DNA from: Panacagrimonas sp052386745 | Lineage (GTDB): Bacteria > Pseudomonadota > Gammaproteobacteria > Nevskiales > Nevskiaceae | Assembly (NCBI GenBank): GCA_052386745.1 | Contig: JBQTJW010000020.1 | Coordinates: forward strand, 1-64,000 | Direction: 5' to 3' | DNA length: 64,000 bases | Part shown: in pieces, positions 8,102 through 16,673 of the stretch | Position numbering within the stretch: the first letter of the stretch is position 1 | Layout of the letters: each line of letters opens with the position of its first letter | The notes under the pieces: model-generated | Database searches by the model: none | Told to the model about the DNA's origin: nothing | The model's input: the letters and a program-made list of their open reading frames with translations, nothing else | Translations under genes and position numbers: made by a program

Positions 8102-9486
8102 ACATGGCCTCGGCAGCAGGGGATGGGCAGGCCATGGCGCCGCTGTCCTGGTTCGCGCAGGCCGCGGGCGCCCAGCTCCTGGGCGCGGACCTGCCGGTGT
8201 ACCGCGTCACCACCGACTCGCGCGGCGTCCGCCCGGGCGACCTGTTCGTGGCCCTGCGCGGCGAGCGTTTCGACGGCCACGACTTTGCCGCGCAGGCGCT
8301 GCGCGACGGCGCCGCCAGCGTGCTGGTGGAACGCCGAATCGACGCCATGGGCGTGCAGGTGATCGCGCCCGATCCGCTCGCTGCGCTGCAGGCCGCGGCG
8401 CGCGCCTGGCGCCAGCGTTTCACCCATCCCGTCATCGCCGTGACCGGCAGCAACGGCAAGACCACCACCAAGCAGATGCTCGCATCCATCTTCCAGGCGC
8501 GCGGGACGGTGCTGGCCACGCGCGGCAACCTCAACAACCACATCGGCCTGCCGCTCACGCTGCTCGAACTGCGCCCCACGCATCGCACGGCCGTGATCGA
8601 GATGGGCGCCAACCACGCCGGCGAAATCGCGCTGCTCACCTCGCTGGCGCAGCCGCAGGTCGGCGTAATCACCCAGGCCGGCGACGCGCACCTGGAAGGC
8701 TTCGGCTCGCGCGAGGGCGTGGCCCACGCCAAGGGCGAACTGTTCGCCGGCATGGACGCGCAGGGCATTGCCGCCATCAACGCGGACGATGCCTATGCCG
8801 ACCTCTGGCGCGGCCTGTCGCGCGGCCGGCAGATCGGCTTTGGCATCCAGCGACCGGCCGACGTGCGCGCCACCTCCATCCAGTCCACGCCCGCCGGCAG
8901 CCGCTTCCAGCTGAATGTGCCGGGGAGCGAGGCGCCGGTGGAACTGCCCTTGCCGGGCGCGCACAACGTGATGAATGCGCTGGCCGCGGCCGCCTGCGGC
9001 GTGGCGCTGGGCCTGGACGCGGCGACCATCGCGCGCGGGCTGGCCGCGGTGGAAGGCGCCTCCGGCCGCATGGCGTGGAAGTTCACCACCCAGGGCGCGC
9101 GCCTGATCGACGACAGCTACAACGCCAACCCCTCTTCCACGCAGGCCGCGCTGGAGCTGCTGGCGCAGCAGCCTTCGCCGCGCTGGGCGGTGCTGGGTGC
9201 GATGGCGGAACTCGGACCGGCCGCGCCGGAGTTGCACCAAGCCTGCGGCGCCCGGGCGCGCGAACTGGGCATCGAGCGCCTGCTCGTGCCCGGCCCGGCG
9301 GGCGAGCACTACGCGCGCGGCTTCGGCGCCAAGGCGGAGCGCTTCGACGACGTGGCCGCGCTCTGCCGCGCGCTCGCCGCCGGCCTGCATCCCGGCGTGA
9401 GCGTGCTGGTGAAGGGTTCGCGCTCGGCGCGCATGGAACGCGTGGTGGCGGCGCTGTGCGGCGACGCGTCCGGAGCGACGCACTGA
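8098..9486 (+). CDS. murF: UDP-MurNAc-tripeptide:D-alanyl-D-alanine ligase MurF
   Basis: MurF adds D-Ala-D-Ala to finish the UDP-MurNAc-pentapeptide. The 462-residue protein has a MurF-type N-terminal domain (DSRGVRPGDLFVAL), the ATP loop GSNGKTTTK beginning at residue 117, NLNNHIGLPLTLL, and DDSYNANPSS in the C-terminal part. A TTG at 8098 overlaps the murE stop and lies 7 nt after GGAG; an ATG six bases later (8104) is 13 nt from it, so the TTG is preferred. The stop overlaps the mraY ATG. Confidence 0.94.
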   Translation: MNMASAAGDGQAMAPLSWFAQAAGAQLLGADLPVYRVTTDSRGVRPGDLFVALRGERFDGHDFAAQALRDGAASVLVERRIDAMGVQVIAPDPLAALQAAARAWRQRFTHPVIAVTGSNGKTTTKQMLASIFQARGTVLATRGNLNNHIGLPLTLLELRPTHRTAVIEMGANHAGEIALLTSLAQPQVGVITQAGDAHLEGFGSREGVAHAKGELFAGMDAQGIAAINADDAYADLWRGLSRGRQIGFGIQRPADVRATSIQSTPAGSRFQLNVPGSEAPVELPLPGAHNVMNALAAAACGVALGLDAATIARGLAAVEGASGRMAWKFTTQGARLIDDSYNANPSSTQAALELLAQQPSPRWAVLGAMAELGPAAPELHQACGARARELGIERLLVPGPAGEHYARGFGAKAERFDDVAALCRALAAGLHPGVSVLVKGSRSARMERVVAALCGDASGATH

Positions 9487-10607
9487 TGCTCTACCACCTC
9501 GCCATGTGGCTGAAGGAGAGCATCAGCACCTTCAACCTGTTCAGCTACCTCACCTTCCGCGCCATCCTGGGCGTGCTGACGGCGCTGGTGATCTCGTTCC
9601 TGGTCGGGCCGTGGATGATCCGCAAGCTGCACGACTTCAAGTTCGGCCAGGTGGTGCGCGAACTCGGGCCGCAGTCGCACCAGGCCAAGACCGGCACGCC
9701 CACCATGGGCGGCGTGATGATCCTGGGCGCGATGACGGTTTCCACCCTGGCCTGGGCCGACCTCAGCAACCGCTTCATCTGGTTTGCGCTGCTGGTGACC
9801 ATTGCCTTCGGCCTGGTGGGCTTTGCCGACGACTACATCAAGATCCGCCACCGGCGGAACCTGGGCCTGAGCGCACGCCAGAAGTATTTCTGGCTCTCGC
9901 TGGCGGGATTTGGCGTGTCCACGCTGATCTACCTCACCTCGCCCAACGCGCCGCTGTGGGAGGTGTTCAGCAGCGGCCGCGGCTCGCCGGAAACGGCGCT
10001 GATGTTCCCGGTGTTCAAGGACCTGACGATCCAGCTCGGCATCCTGTTCATCCCGTGGTCGTACCTGGTCATCGTGGGCACCAGCAACGCGGTCAACCTT
10101 ACCGACGGCCTCGACGGCCTGGCCATCATGCCCTGCGTGCTGGTGGCCTCGGCGCTGGCGGTGTTCGCCTACTGCACCGGCAACGTGAAGATTGCCGCCT
10201 ACCTCGGCATTCCCTACATCGCGGGCGTGGGCGAGCTGGTGATCTTCTGCACCGCGCTGGCTGGCGCGGGCCTGGGCTTCCTGTGGTTCAACGCCTACCC
10301 GGCGCAGGTGTTCATGGGCGACGTCGGTGCGCTCGCCCTGGGCGCGGCGCTGGGCGTGGTGGCGGTGCTGGTGCGCCAGGAGCTGGTGCTCATGGTGATG
10401 GGCGGCGTGTTCGTGGCCGAGACGCTGTCGGTGATGCTGCAGGTGGGCTACTACAAGTACAGCGGCGGCAAGCGCATCTTCCGCATGGCGCCGCTGCACC
10501 ATCACTACGAACTCAAGGGCTGGCCCGAGCCGAGGATCATCGTGCGCTTCTGGATCATCACGCTGATTCTGGTGTTGATCGGCCTGTCCACGCTGAAGGT
10601 GCGCTGA
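9486..10607 (+). CDS. mraY: Phospho-MurNAc-pentapeptide transferase MraY
   Basis: MraY transfers phospho-MurNAc-pentapeptide to undecaprenyl phosphate, making lipid I at the inner membrane. The 373-residue protein has about ten membrane helices and the family signatures TPTMGG near residue 76, GFADDYIKI (acidic catalytic residues), NAVNLTDGLDGLA and MAPLHHHYELKGW with the HHH cluster near the C-terminus. The ATG at 9486 shares its A with the murF stop. murD begins one base after the stop. Confidence 0.95.
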   Translation: MLYHLAMWLKESISTFNLFSYLTFRAILGVLTALVISFLVGPWMIRKLHDFKFGQVVRELGPQSHQAKTGTPTMGGVMILGAMTVSTLAWADLSNRFIWFALLVTIAFGLVGFADDYIKIRHRRNLGLSARQKYFWLSLAGFGVSTLIYLTSPNAPLWEVFSSGRGSPETALMFPVFKDLTIQLGILFIPWSYLVIVGTSNAVNLTDGLDGLAIMPCVLVASALAVFAYCTGNVKIAAYLGIPYIAGVGELVIFCTALAGAGLGFLWFNAYPAQVFMGDVGALALGAALGVVAVLVRQELVLMVMGGVFVAETLSVMLQVGYYKYSGGKRIFRMAPLHHHYELKGWPEPRIIVRFWIITLILVLIGLSTLKVR

Positions 10608-10608
10608 C

Positions 10609-12009
10609 GTGAACGCCGGCAATCGGGAGGCGGGAGGCGGGAAGCGGGAGGCGGATCGGCACGTGCTGATTGTCGGCCTGGGCGCTTCCGGGACCTCGGC
10701 CCTGCGCCACCTGGCGAAGCAGGGTGCGCGCATCACGGTGACCGACTCGCGCGCCGCTCCTGCGGGCATCGAGACGCTGCGCGCCGCGCACCCGGAGGTG
10801 GACTTCCTCCTGGGCGGCTTCTCGGCGCCGGAACCGCTGTCGCAGTTCGCGGAGGCCGTCGTGTCGCCCGGTGTATCGCTCGACGAGCCGCTGGTGAAAG
10901 AGTTGCTGGCGGGCGGCATTCCGGTGATCGGCGACATCGAACTGTTCGCACGGGAACTGGCCTCGACATCTGGCGCCTCCCGCCTCCCGCCTCCCGTCAT
11001 CGGCATCACCGGCAGCAACGGCAAGAGCACGGTGACGACGCTGGTGGGCGAGATGGCCCGCGCCGCCGGCCTGCGCGTGAAGGTGGGCGGCAACCTGGGC
11101 ACGCCGGCGCTGGACCTGATCGAGGACGGCACGCAGCTCTACGTGCTGGAACTGTCCAGCTTCCAGCTCGAAACCACGCATACCCTGGCCTGTACCGCGG
11201 CGGCGTTCCTGAACCTGTCGGAAGATCACCTGGACCGCCACGGCACGATGAAGGCGTACGGCGCGGCCAAGGCGCGCATCTTCCGCAACTGCCTCACCGC
11301 CGTGGTGAACCGCGACGACGCGGCGGTGATGGACCTGCTGCCCGCGTGCAGCATCGAAACCTTCGGGCTCGACGAACCCCGCGGCCGCGCCTACGGCCTC
11401 GTCGGCACCGGCGCCGGAACTGGCGCCGACCGCTGGCTGGCGCAGGGCACGCATCGCCTGCTGCCGCTGGCCGAACTGCGCATCCAGGGCCTGCACAACG
11501 CGGCCAACGCGCTGGCGGCGCTGGCGCTGGCCAATGCCGCCGGCATCCCGCGCGCGGCCAGCCTGAGCGCGCTCGCCGCGTTCACCGGCCTGCCGCATCG
11601 CTGCGAATTCGTGGCGGCGCGCGACGGCGTGACCTGGCTCAACGATTCCAAGGGCACCAACGTGGGCTCCACGCTGGCGGCGCTCCAGGGCCTGGGCGCG
11701 CCCATCGTCTGGCTCGGCGGCGGCCAGGGCAAGGGCCAGGACTTTTCGCCTCTGGCGCCGGCACTGGCGCGTACCTGCCGCGCCGCCGTGCTGTTCGGCG
11801 AGGATGCCGGGCAGATCGAGCAGGCCATCCTCGGCGCGCTGCCGGTGTACCGCGAGCCCGACCTCGCATCGGCGCTGCGCCGGGCCAAGGCCATCGCCCG
11901 GCCCGCGGACCGGGTGCTGCTGTCGCCGGCCTGCGCCAGCTTCGACCAGTTCCGCAATTACGTGGAGCGCGGCGAGCGCTTCAGCGCCTGGGTGCGGGAG
12001 CACGCATGA
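10609..12009 (+). CDS. murD: UDP-MurNAc-L-alanine:D-glutamate ligase MurD
   Basis: MurD adds D-Glu to UDP-MurNAc-L-Ala. The 466-residue protein has an N-terminal Rossmann-like domain (LIVGLGASGTSALRHL), the ATP loop GSNGKS at 135-140, SSFQLETT, FLNLSEDHLDRH, and DSKGTNVGST in the C-terminal domain. Two places are odd: residues 5-15 (REAGGGKREAD) and the linker just before the P-loop (GASRLPPP) are encoded by GC-rich heptanucleotide repeats in opposite orientations. Both fall in surface or linker positions and keep the frame. GTG start at 10609; stop overlaps ftsW (ATGA). Confidence 0.93.
   Translation: MNAGNREAGGGKREADRHVLIVGLGASGTSALRHLAKQGARITVTDSRAAPAGIETLRAAHPEVDFLLGGFSAPEPLSQFAEAVVSPGVSLDEPLVKELLAGGIPVIGDIELFARELASTSGASRLPPPVIGITGSNGKSTVTTLVGEMARAAGLRVKVGGNLGTPALDLIEDGTQLYVLELSSFQLETTHTLACTAAAFLNLSEDHLDRHGTMKAYGAAKARIFRNCLTAVVNRDDAAVMDLLPACSIETFGLDEPRGRAYGLVGTGAGTGADRWLAQGTHRLLPLAELRIQGLHNAANALAALALANAAGIPRAASLSALAAFTGLPHRCEFVAARDGVTWLNDSKGTNVGSTLAALQGLGAPIVWLGGGQGKGQDFSPLAPALARTCRAAVLFGEDAGQIEQAILGALPVYREPDLASALRRAKAIARPADRVLLSPACASFDQFRNYVERGERFSAWVREHA
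10624..10642 (+). repeat. Heptanucleotide repeat (GGGAGGC), copy A, inside murD
   Basis: CGGGAGGCGGGAGGCGGGA starts a run of CGGGAGG-type heptads extending to about 10654 with one variant unit (GGGAAGC). It encodes the N-terminal extension of MurD. It is the exact inverted complement of the repeat at 10978-10996. Confidence 0.85.
10978..10996 (-). repeat. Heptanucleotide repeat, copy B, inverted relative to copy A
   Basis: TCCCGCCTCCCGCCTCCCG is a perfect 19-bp inverted match to 10624-10642, about 335 bp downstream. It encodes part of the inter-domain linker just before the MurD ATP-binding loop. In the mRNA the two copies could pair. Confidence 0.85.
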
Positions 12010-13199
12010 ACCTGGACTGGCCTCGCTGGACCGGTGCCCCGCAGCAACTCTCGCTTCCGCTGCCGCGTGGCCAGATCGGGCTCGATCCCTGGCTGTGCGG
12101 GGCCGCGGCCATGCTGCTGGCCTGGGGCCTGGTGATGGTGGCCAGCGCCTCGGTGGCACAGGGTCAGAAGGCCATGGGCGAGCCGTTCTATTTCTTCTAC
12201 CGCCAGCTTGCGTTCGCCGGTGCCGGCGCCGTGGTGGCCTGGGGCGTGTTCAAGGTGCCCATGCACCTGTGGGAGCGCTACAGCGTGTGGCTGGCGATCG
12301 GCGGGCTGGCGCTGCTGGTGCTGGTGCTGATCCCGGGTATCGGGGTGAAGGTGAACCACGCGCGGCGCTGGATCGACCTGGGCGTGATCCGCATCCAGGC
12401 CTCGGAGCCCGCGCGCCTGGCGCTCATCATGTACCTGGCCGGCTACATCGTGCGCCGCCAGGGCCGCCTGCAGAACACGCTGGCCGGGCTGGTGGTGCCC
12501 TTTTTGCCGCTGCTGGTGGCCGCGCTCCTGCTGTTGCTGGAGCCAGACTTCGGCGCCACCGCCATCCTGTTCGCGGTGGCGCTGCTGATGCTGTTCCTTG
12601 GCGGCGGCCGGCTGCGCGACCTGACCGGCATCGTGCTGCTGGTGGCGGCGGGGCTGGCCGCGCTGATCGTGATCGCGCCCTATCGCATGTACCGCCTGCT
12701 GGGTTTTCGCGACCCGTTTGCGGACGTGGAGAACAGTGGCTGGCAGCTGGTGAATTCGCTCATCGCCGTCGGCAGCGGCAAGTGGACCGGCGTGGGCCTG
12801 GGCAACAGCGTGCAGAAGCTGCTGTACCTGCCGGAAATGCACACCGACTTCATCTTCGCCATCCTCGCCGAGGAGCTTGGCTTCGTCGGCATCGTGGCGC
12901 TCATCATCCTGTTTGGGGTGCTGGTGTGGCGCGGGTTTGCCATTGGCGCCAGCGCCGAGGTGCGCGGCGAACGCTTCAAGGCCTGCCTCGCCTACGGGCT
13001 CACGGCGTGGCTGGGCTTGCAGGCGCTGATCAACATGGCGGTGAACATGGGCGCGCTGCCCACCAAGGGCCTGACCCTGCCGCTGATGAGCTACGGCGGA
13101 TCATCGCTCATCACCGTGATGGTGCTGCTGGCGCTGATCCTGCGCGTGGACCACGAGAACCGCCTCGCCGCGGTGCGCTCGTCCAGGGCCGGCACATGA
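12006..13199 (+). CDS. ftsW: Septal peptidoglycan glycosyltransferase FtsW
   Basis: FtsW is the SEDS-family glycosyltransferase that polymerises lipid II at the septum with FtsI. The 397-residue protein has about ten membrane helices; motifs include VNHARRWIDLG, the catalytic-loop region SEPARLALIMYLA, LEPDFGAT, SGWQLVNSLIAVGSG, MHTDFIFAILAEELGF and LPLMSYGGSS. The ATG at 12006 overlaps the murD stop (ATGA) and the stop overlaps the murG ATG, so the start is firm. The proline-rich N-terminus of about 35 residues is cytoplasmic. Confidence 0.95.
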   Translation: MNLDWPRWTGAPQQLSLPLPRGQIGLDPWLCGAAAMLLAWGLVMVASASVAQGQKAMGEPFYFFYRQLAFAGAGAVVAWGVFKVPMHLWERYSVWLAIGGLALLVLVLIPGIGVKVNHARRWIDLGVIRIQASEPARLALIMYLAGYIVRRQGRLQNTLAGLVVPFLPLLVAALLLLLEPDFGATAILFAVALLMLFLGGGRLRDLTGIVLLVAAGLAALIVIAPYRMYRLLGFRDPFADVENSGWQLVNSLIAVGSGKWTGVGLGNSVQKLLYLPEMHTDFIFAILAEELGFVGIVALIILFGVLVWRGFAIGASAEVRGERFKACLAYGLTAWLGLQALINMAVNMGALPTKGLTLPLMSYGGSSLITVMVLLALILRVDHENRLAAVRSSRAGT

Positions 13200-14272
13200 G
13201 CTACCGGTTCATGATCATGGCGGGCGGCACCGGCGGGCACGTGTTTCCGGCGCTGGCCGTGGCCCACGAACTGCGCCGCCGCGGCCACGAGGTGAGCTGG
13301 ATGGGCGCGCCCGATTCCTTCGAGGCGCGCACGGTGCCGCCGCAGGGCTTTGCCATCGACTTCATCCGCGTCAGCGGCCTGCGCGGCAAGGGCGCGATGA
13401 CGCTGCTCGGCGCGCCGCTGCGGGTACTGCGCGCGGTGTGGCAGGCCTGGGCCATTCTCGGCGCGCGCCGGCCGCACGCGGTGCTCGGCATGGGTGGATT
13501 CGCGTCCGGCCCCGGCGGGCTCGCGGCCTGGCTGCGCCGCACGCCGCTGGTGATCCACGAGCAGAACGCCGCCGCCGGCATGACCAACCGCCTGCTGGCG
13601 CGACTGGCGCAGCGCGTGCTGGAAGCCTTTCCCGGCACCTTCCGCGGCGCCACCACCGTGGGCAACCCGGTGCGTAACGGATTCGCCGAACTGCTCGCGC
13701 CCTCCGCGCGCATGGCGTCGCGCGACGACGGCCGCGCGCACCTGCTGGTGCTCGGCGGCAGCCAGGGTGCCAGGGCGCTGAACGAGCGGCTTCCGCAGGC
13801 GCTGGCGCTGATGCCGGCCGAATCGCGTCCGCAGGTGCGCCACCAGGCCGGGCGCACGCTGGAGGTCGCGCAGCGCGCCTACGCAAGCGCACAGGCCGAG
13901 GCGCAGCTGGAAGCCTTCATCACCGACATGCCCGCGGCCTACGCCTGGGCGGACCTGGTGGTGTGCCGCGCCGGCGCGTCCACCATTGCAGAGCTGTCGG
14001 CGGCGGGCTGCGCGTCCCTGCTGGTGCCCTTCCCGTTCGCGGTGGACGACCACCAGACGCGCAACGGCGAGCACCTGGTGGCGGCCGGCGCGGCGCAGCT
14101 GATCCAGGAAGTGGCGCTGACGCCCGAGCGCCTGGCCCAGACCCTGCGCAAGCTGCTGGCGGATCGCCCGCGGCTGGTCGCGATGGCGCAGTCCGCGCGC
14201 GCCGCCGCCTGGACGCGCGCCACCGATCTCATCGCCGACGTCTGCGTGGACGCGGCCGGGGCACGCGCATGA
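13196..14272 (+). CDS. murG: UDP-GlcNAc:lipid I N-acetylglucosaminyltransferase MurG
   Basis: MurG adds GlcNAc to lipid I to give lipid II on the cytoplasmic face of the inner membrane. The 358-residue GT-B protein begins with the G-loop MAGGTGGHVFPALAVA, followed by VLGMGGFASGPGG, HEQNAAAGMTNRLL, GNPVRNGF, LVLGGSQGARALN and the donor-binding CRAGASTIAEL with VDDHQTRNGEHL. Length is normal. Its ATG overlaps the ftsW stop, and its stop overlaps the murC ATG. Confidence 0.95.
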   Translation: MSYRFMIMAGGTGGHVFPALAVAHELRRRGHEVSWMGAPDSFEARTVPPQGFAIDFIRVSGLRGKGAMTLLGAPLRVLRAVWQAWAILGARRPHAVLGMGGFASGPGGLAAWLRRTPLVIHEQNAAAGMTNRLLARLAQRVLEAFPGTFRGATTVGNPVRNGFAELLAPSARMASRDDGRAHLLVLGGSQGARALNERLPQALALMPAESRPQVRHQAGRTLEVAQRAYASAQAEAQLEAFITDMPAAYAWADLVVCRAGASTIAELSAAGCASLLVPFPFAVDDHQTRNGEHLVAAGAAQLIQEVALTPERLAQTLRKLLADRPRLVAMAQSARAAAWTRATDLIADVCVDAAGARA

Positions 14273-15690
14273 TGGCGCCGCAGACCACGCACCCGGTCAT
14301 GCGTCGCGTGCGCCGCATCCACATGCTGGGCATCGGCGGCAGCGGCATGGCCGGCATCGCCGAGGTGCTGATCAACCTGGGCTACACCGTGTCCGGCACC
14401 GACCTGCGCGAGAGCGCGGCCACGCGGCGGCTGGCATCGCTGGGCGCGAAGATCCACTTCGGGCACGCGGAGCAGAACGCCCATGGCGCCGACGTGGTGG
14501 TGGTGTCCACCGCGGTCAAGAGCGGCAATCCCGAGCTTGAATTCGCGCGCGCGCAGCGCATTCCCGTGGTCCGCCGCGCCGAGATGCTGGCCGAGTTGAT
14601 GCGCTTCCGCCACGGAATCGCCATTGCCGGCACCCATGGCAAGACCACCACCACCAGCCTGGTGGCGGCGGTGCTGGCCGAGGGCGAGCTCGATCCGACC
14701 TTCGTGATCGGCGGCAAGGTGAAGAGTGCCGACACCAACGCCCGCCTCGGCAGCGGCCAGTACCTGGTGGCGGAGGCCGACGAGAGCGATGCCTCGTTCC
14801 TGCACCTCACGCCCATGATCGCGGCCGTCACCAACGTGGACGCCGATCACCTGGAAACCTACGGCGGCGACTTCGAGCGGCTCAAGAACACCTTCGTGGA
14901 GTTCCTGCAGCGGCTGCCCTTCTACGGCCTCGCGGTGCTGTGCGCCGACGACCCGGTGGTGTGCGAACTGCTGGGCCGCGTCGGCCGGCCCATCCTCACC
15001 TACGGCCTTTGCCCGGAGGCCGACGTGCGCGCCGAGGACGTGACCGCCAGCGGCCACGGGCATGACTTCACCGTGGTCTGGCGCGACGGCGCGCGCGAGC
15101 CGATGCACCTGAACCTGCCGGGCCTGCACAACGTGCAGAACGCGCTCGCGGCCGTGGCCATCGCGCGCGAGCTGGGTGTGTCGCTGGCGGCGGTGCGCAA
15201 GGCGCTGGCGGAATTCCAGGGCATCGGCCGGCGCTGCGAGCCACATGGCTGGCTCGGCCTGCCCGCCGGCCGGGTCTGGCTGGTGGACGACTACGGCCAT
15301 CATCCGCGCGAGCTGGCCGCCACCTTTCAGGCCATGCGCGCGGCGCATCCCGGGCGGCGCCTGGCCGTGGCGTTCCAGCCGCACCGCTTCACGCGCACGC
15401 GCGACCTGTTCGACGACTTCTGCGAGGTGCTGTCGCAGGTGGACGCCCTGCTGCTGCTGGACGTGTACCCCGCGGGCGAGGCGCCCATCAGCGGTGCCGA
15501 CAGCCGCAGCCTGGCGCGCTGCATCCGCACGCGCGGCAAGGTCGAGCCGGTGTACGTGCGCTCCGTGGCCGAACTGCCGGAAGCGGCCGAAGGCGTGCTG
15601 CGCGACAACGACCTGCTGCTGACCATCGGCGCGGGTGACATCGGCCAGGCGCCGGCCCTGCTGGTGCAGCGCTTTGGAGCGGCGGCATGA
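14269..15690 (+). CDS. murC: UDP-MurNAc:L-alanine ligase MurC
   Basis: MurC adds the first amino acid, L-Ala, to UDP-MurNAc. The 473-residue protein has HMLGIGGSGMAGIAEVL at the N-terminus, the ATP loop GTHGKTTTT from residue 121, VAEADESDASFLHL, NVDADHLETYGGDF, LHNVQNALA, and DDYGHHPREL with FQPHRFTRTRDLFDDF in the C-terminal domain. The ATG at 14269 overlaps the murG stop and the stop overlaps the murB ATG. Confidence 0.95.
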   Translation: MMAPQTTHPVMRRVRRIHMLGIGGSGMAGIAEVLINLGYTVSGTDLRESAATRRLASLGAKIHFGHAEQNAHGADVVVVSTAVKSGNPELEFARAQRIPVVRRAEMLAELMRFRHGIAIAGTHGKTTTTSLVAAVLAEGELDPTFVIGGKVKSADTNARLGSGQYLVAEADESDASFLHLTPMIAAVTNVDADHLETYGGDFERLKNTFVEFLQRLPFYGLAVLCADDPVVCELLGRVGRPILTYGLCPEADVRAEDVTASGHGHDFTVVWRDGAREPMHLNLPGLHNVQNALAAVAIARELGVSLAAVRKALAEFQGIGRRCEPHGWLGLPAGRVWLVDDYGHHPRELAATFQAMRAAHPGRRLAVAFQPHRFTRTRDLFDDFCEVLSQVDALLLLDVYPAGEAPISGADSRSLARCIRTRGKVEPVYVRSVAELPEAAEGVLRDNDLLLTIGAGDIGQAPALLVQRFGAAA

Positions 15691-16673
15691 GTGCGCACAA
15701 GCCCATCGCCCGCAAGCTGCGCGCGTCCAGCCCGCGCAAGCCGGCGCGCGCGGCCTCGGCCCGGACCACGCCGCCGGTGGCGCGCGGTCCGCAGCTGCCG
15801 CGCGGGCGCCTGCTGGAGAACGAGCCGCTGTCGCGTCACACCAGCTGGCGCGTCGGCGGGCCGGCGCGGCACTACTTCGAGCCGGCCGATCGGGAGGACC
15901 TGATCGCCTTCGTGCGCCAGGTGCCGGTCTCCGAGCCGCTGCTGTGGCTGGGCCTGGGCAGCAACCTGCTGGTGCGCGACGGCGGCTGGCGCGGCACCGT
16001 GATTGCGCTGCACGGCGCGCTGGACGGGCTGGTGGACGGCGGCCCGTTCGAGATCTACGCCGAGGCCGGGGTGCACTGCGCGCGCCTCGCCAAGTTCGCG
16101 CAGACGCGCCAGCGCGCCGGCCTGGGTTTCATGGCGGGCATCCCGGGAACGGTGGGCGGCGCGCTGGCCATGAACGCGGGCGCCTGGGGCGGCGAAACCT
16201 GGCCCAACGTGACGGCGGTGGAGGTGCTGTACCGCGACGGTCGAACGGCCTGGCTGGACCCTTCGGACTTCCACTACGGCTACCGCCACATCGAGACGCC
16301 GCCGGGCTTCGCCGGGTTTCTGGGTGCGCGCTTGCGCGTGACGCGCGACGACGCCGGCCAGCACGAGCGCGACACGCGCGAATGGCTGGCGCGGCGCAAG
16401 GCCTCGCAGCCGGTGGGCAGGCCAAGTGCCGGCAGCACCTTCCGCAATCCCGAGGGCGATCACGCCGCACGTCTGATCGAGGCCTGCGGGCTCAAGGGCT
16501 TCTGCATCGGCGGGGCCGAGGTTTCCACGCTGCACGCCAATTTCATCCTCACCCGCGAGGGCGCGACCGCGGACGACGTGGAGCGCCTCATCGAACACGT
16601 GCGCACCCAGGTGCGCCAGCTCACCGGAATCGAATTGAAACCCGAAGTCAGAGTGGTGGGGGAGCGCGCTTGA
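15687..16673 (+). CDS. murB: UDP-N-acetylenolpyruvoylglucosamine reductase MurB
   Basis: MurB is the FAD enzyme that reduces UDP-GlcNAc-enolpyruvate to UDP-MurNAc. The 328-residue protein has a basic N-terminal extension of about 40 residues, then the FAD-binding fold (SRHTSWRVGGPARHYFEP, WLGLGSNLLVRDGG, GIPGTVGGALAMNAGAWGGE) and the C-terminal substrate domain with SAGSTFRNP, carrying the catalytic serine, and STLHANFILT. The form lacking the long type I insert is the type IIa kind. Its presence between murC and ddl is not universal in proteobacterial dcw clusters. Confidence 0.94.
   Translation: MSAHKPIARKLRASSPRKPARAASARTTPPVARGPQLPRGRLLENEPLSRHTSWRVGGPARHYFEPADREDLIAFVRQVPVSEPLLWLGLGSNLLVRDGGWRGTVIALHGALDGLVDGGPFEIYAEAGVHCARLAKFAQTRQRAGLGFMAGIPGTVGGALAMNAGAWGGETWPNVTAVEVLYRDGRTAWLDPSDFHYGYRHIETPPGFAGFLGARLRVTRDDAGQHERDTREWLARRKASQPVGRPSAGSTFRNPEGDHAARLIEACGLKGFCIGGAEVSTLHANFILTREGATADDVERLIEHVRTQVRQLTGIELKPEVRVVGERA

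Noticed and set aside
9309..12159. Long open frames on the minus strand across mraY and murD
   Set aside because: Antisense shadows of conserved dcw genes; composition is Arg/His/Gln-rich without motifs.
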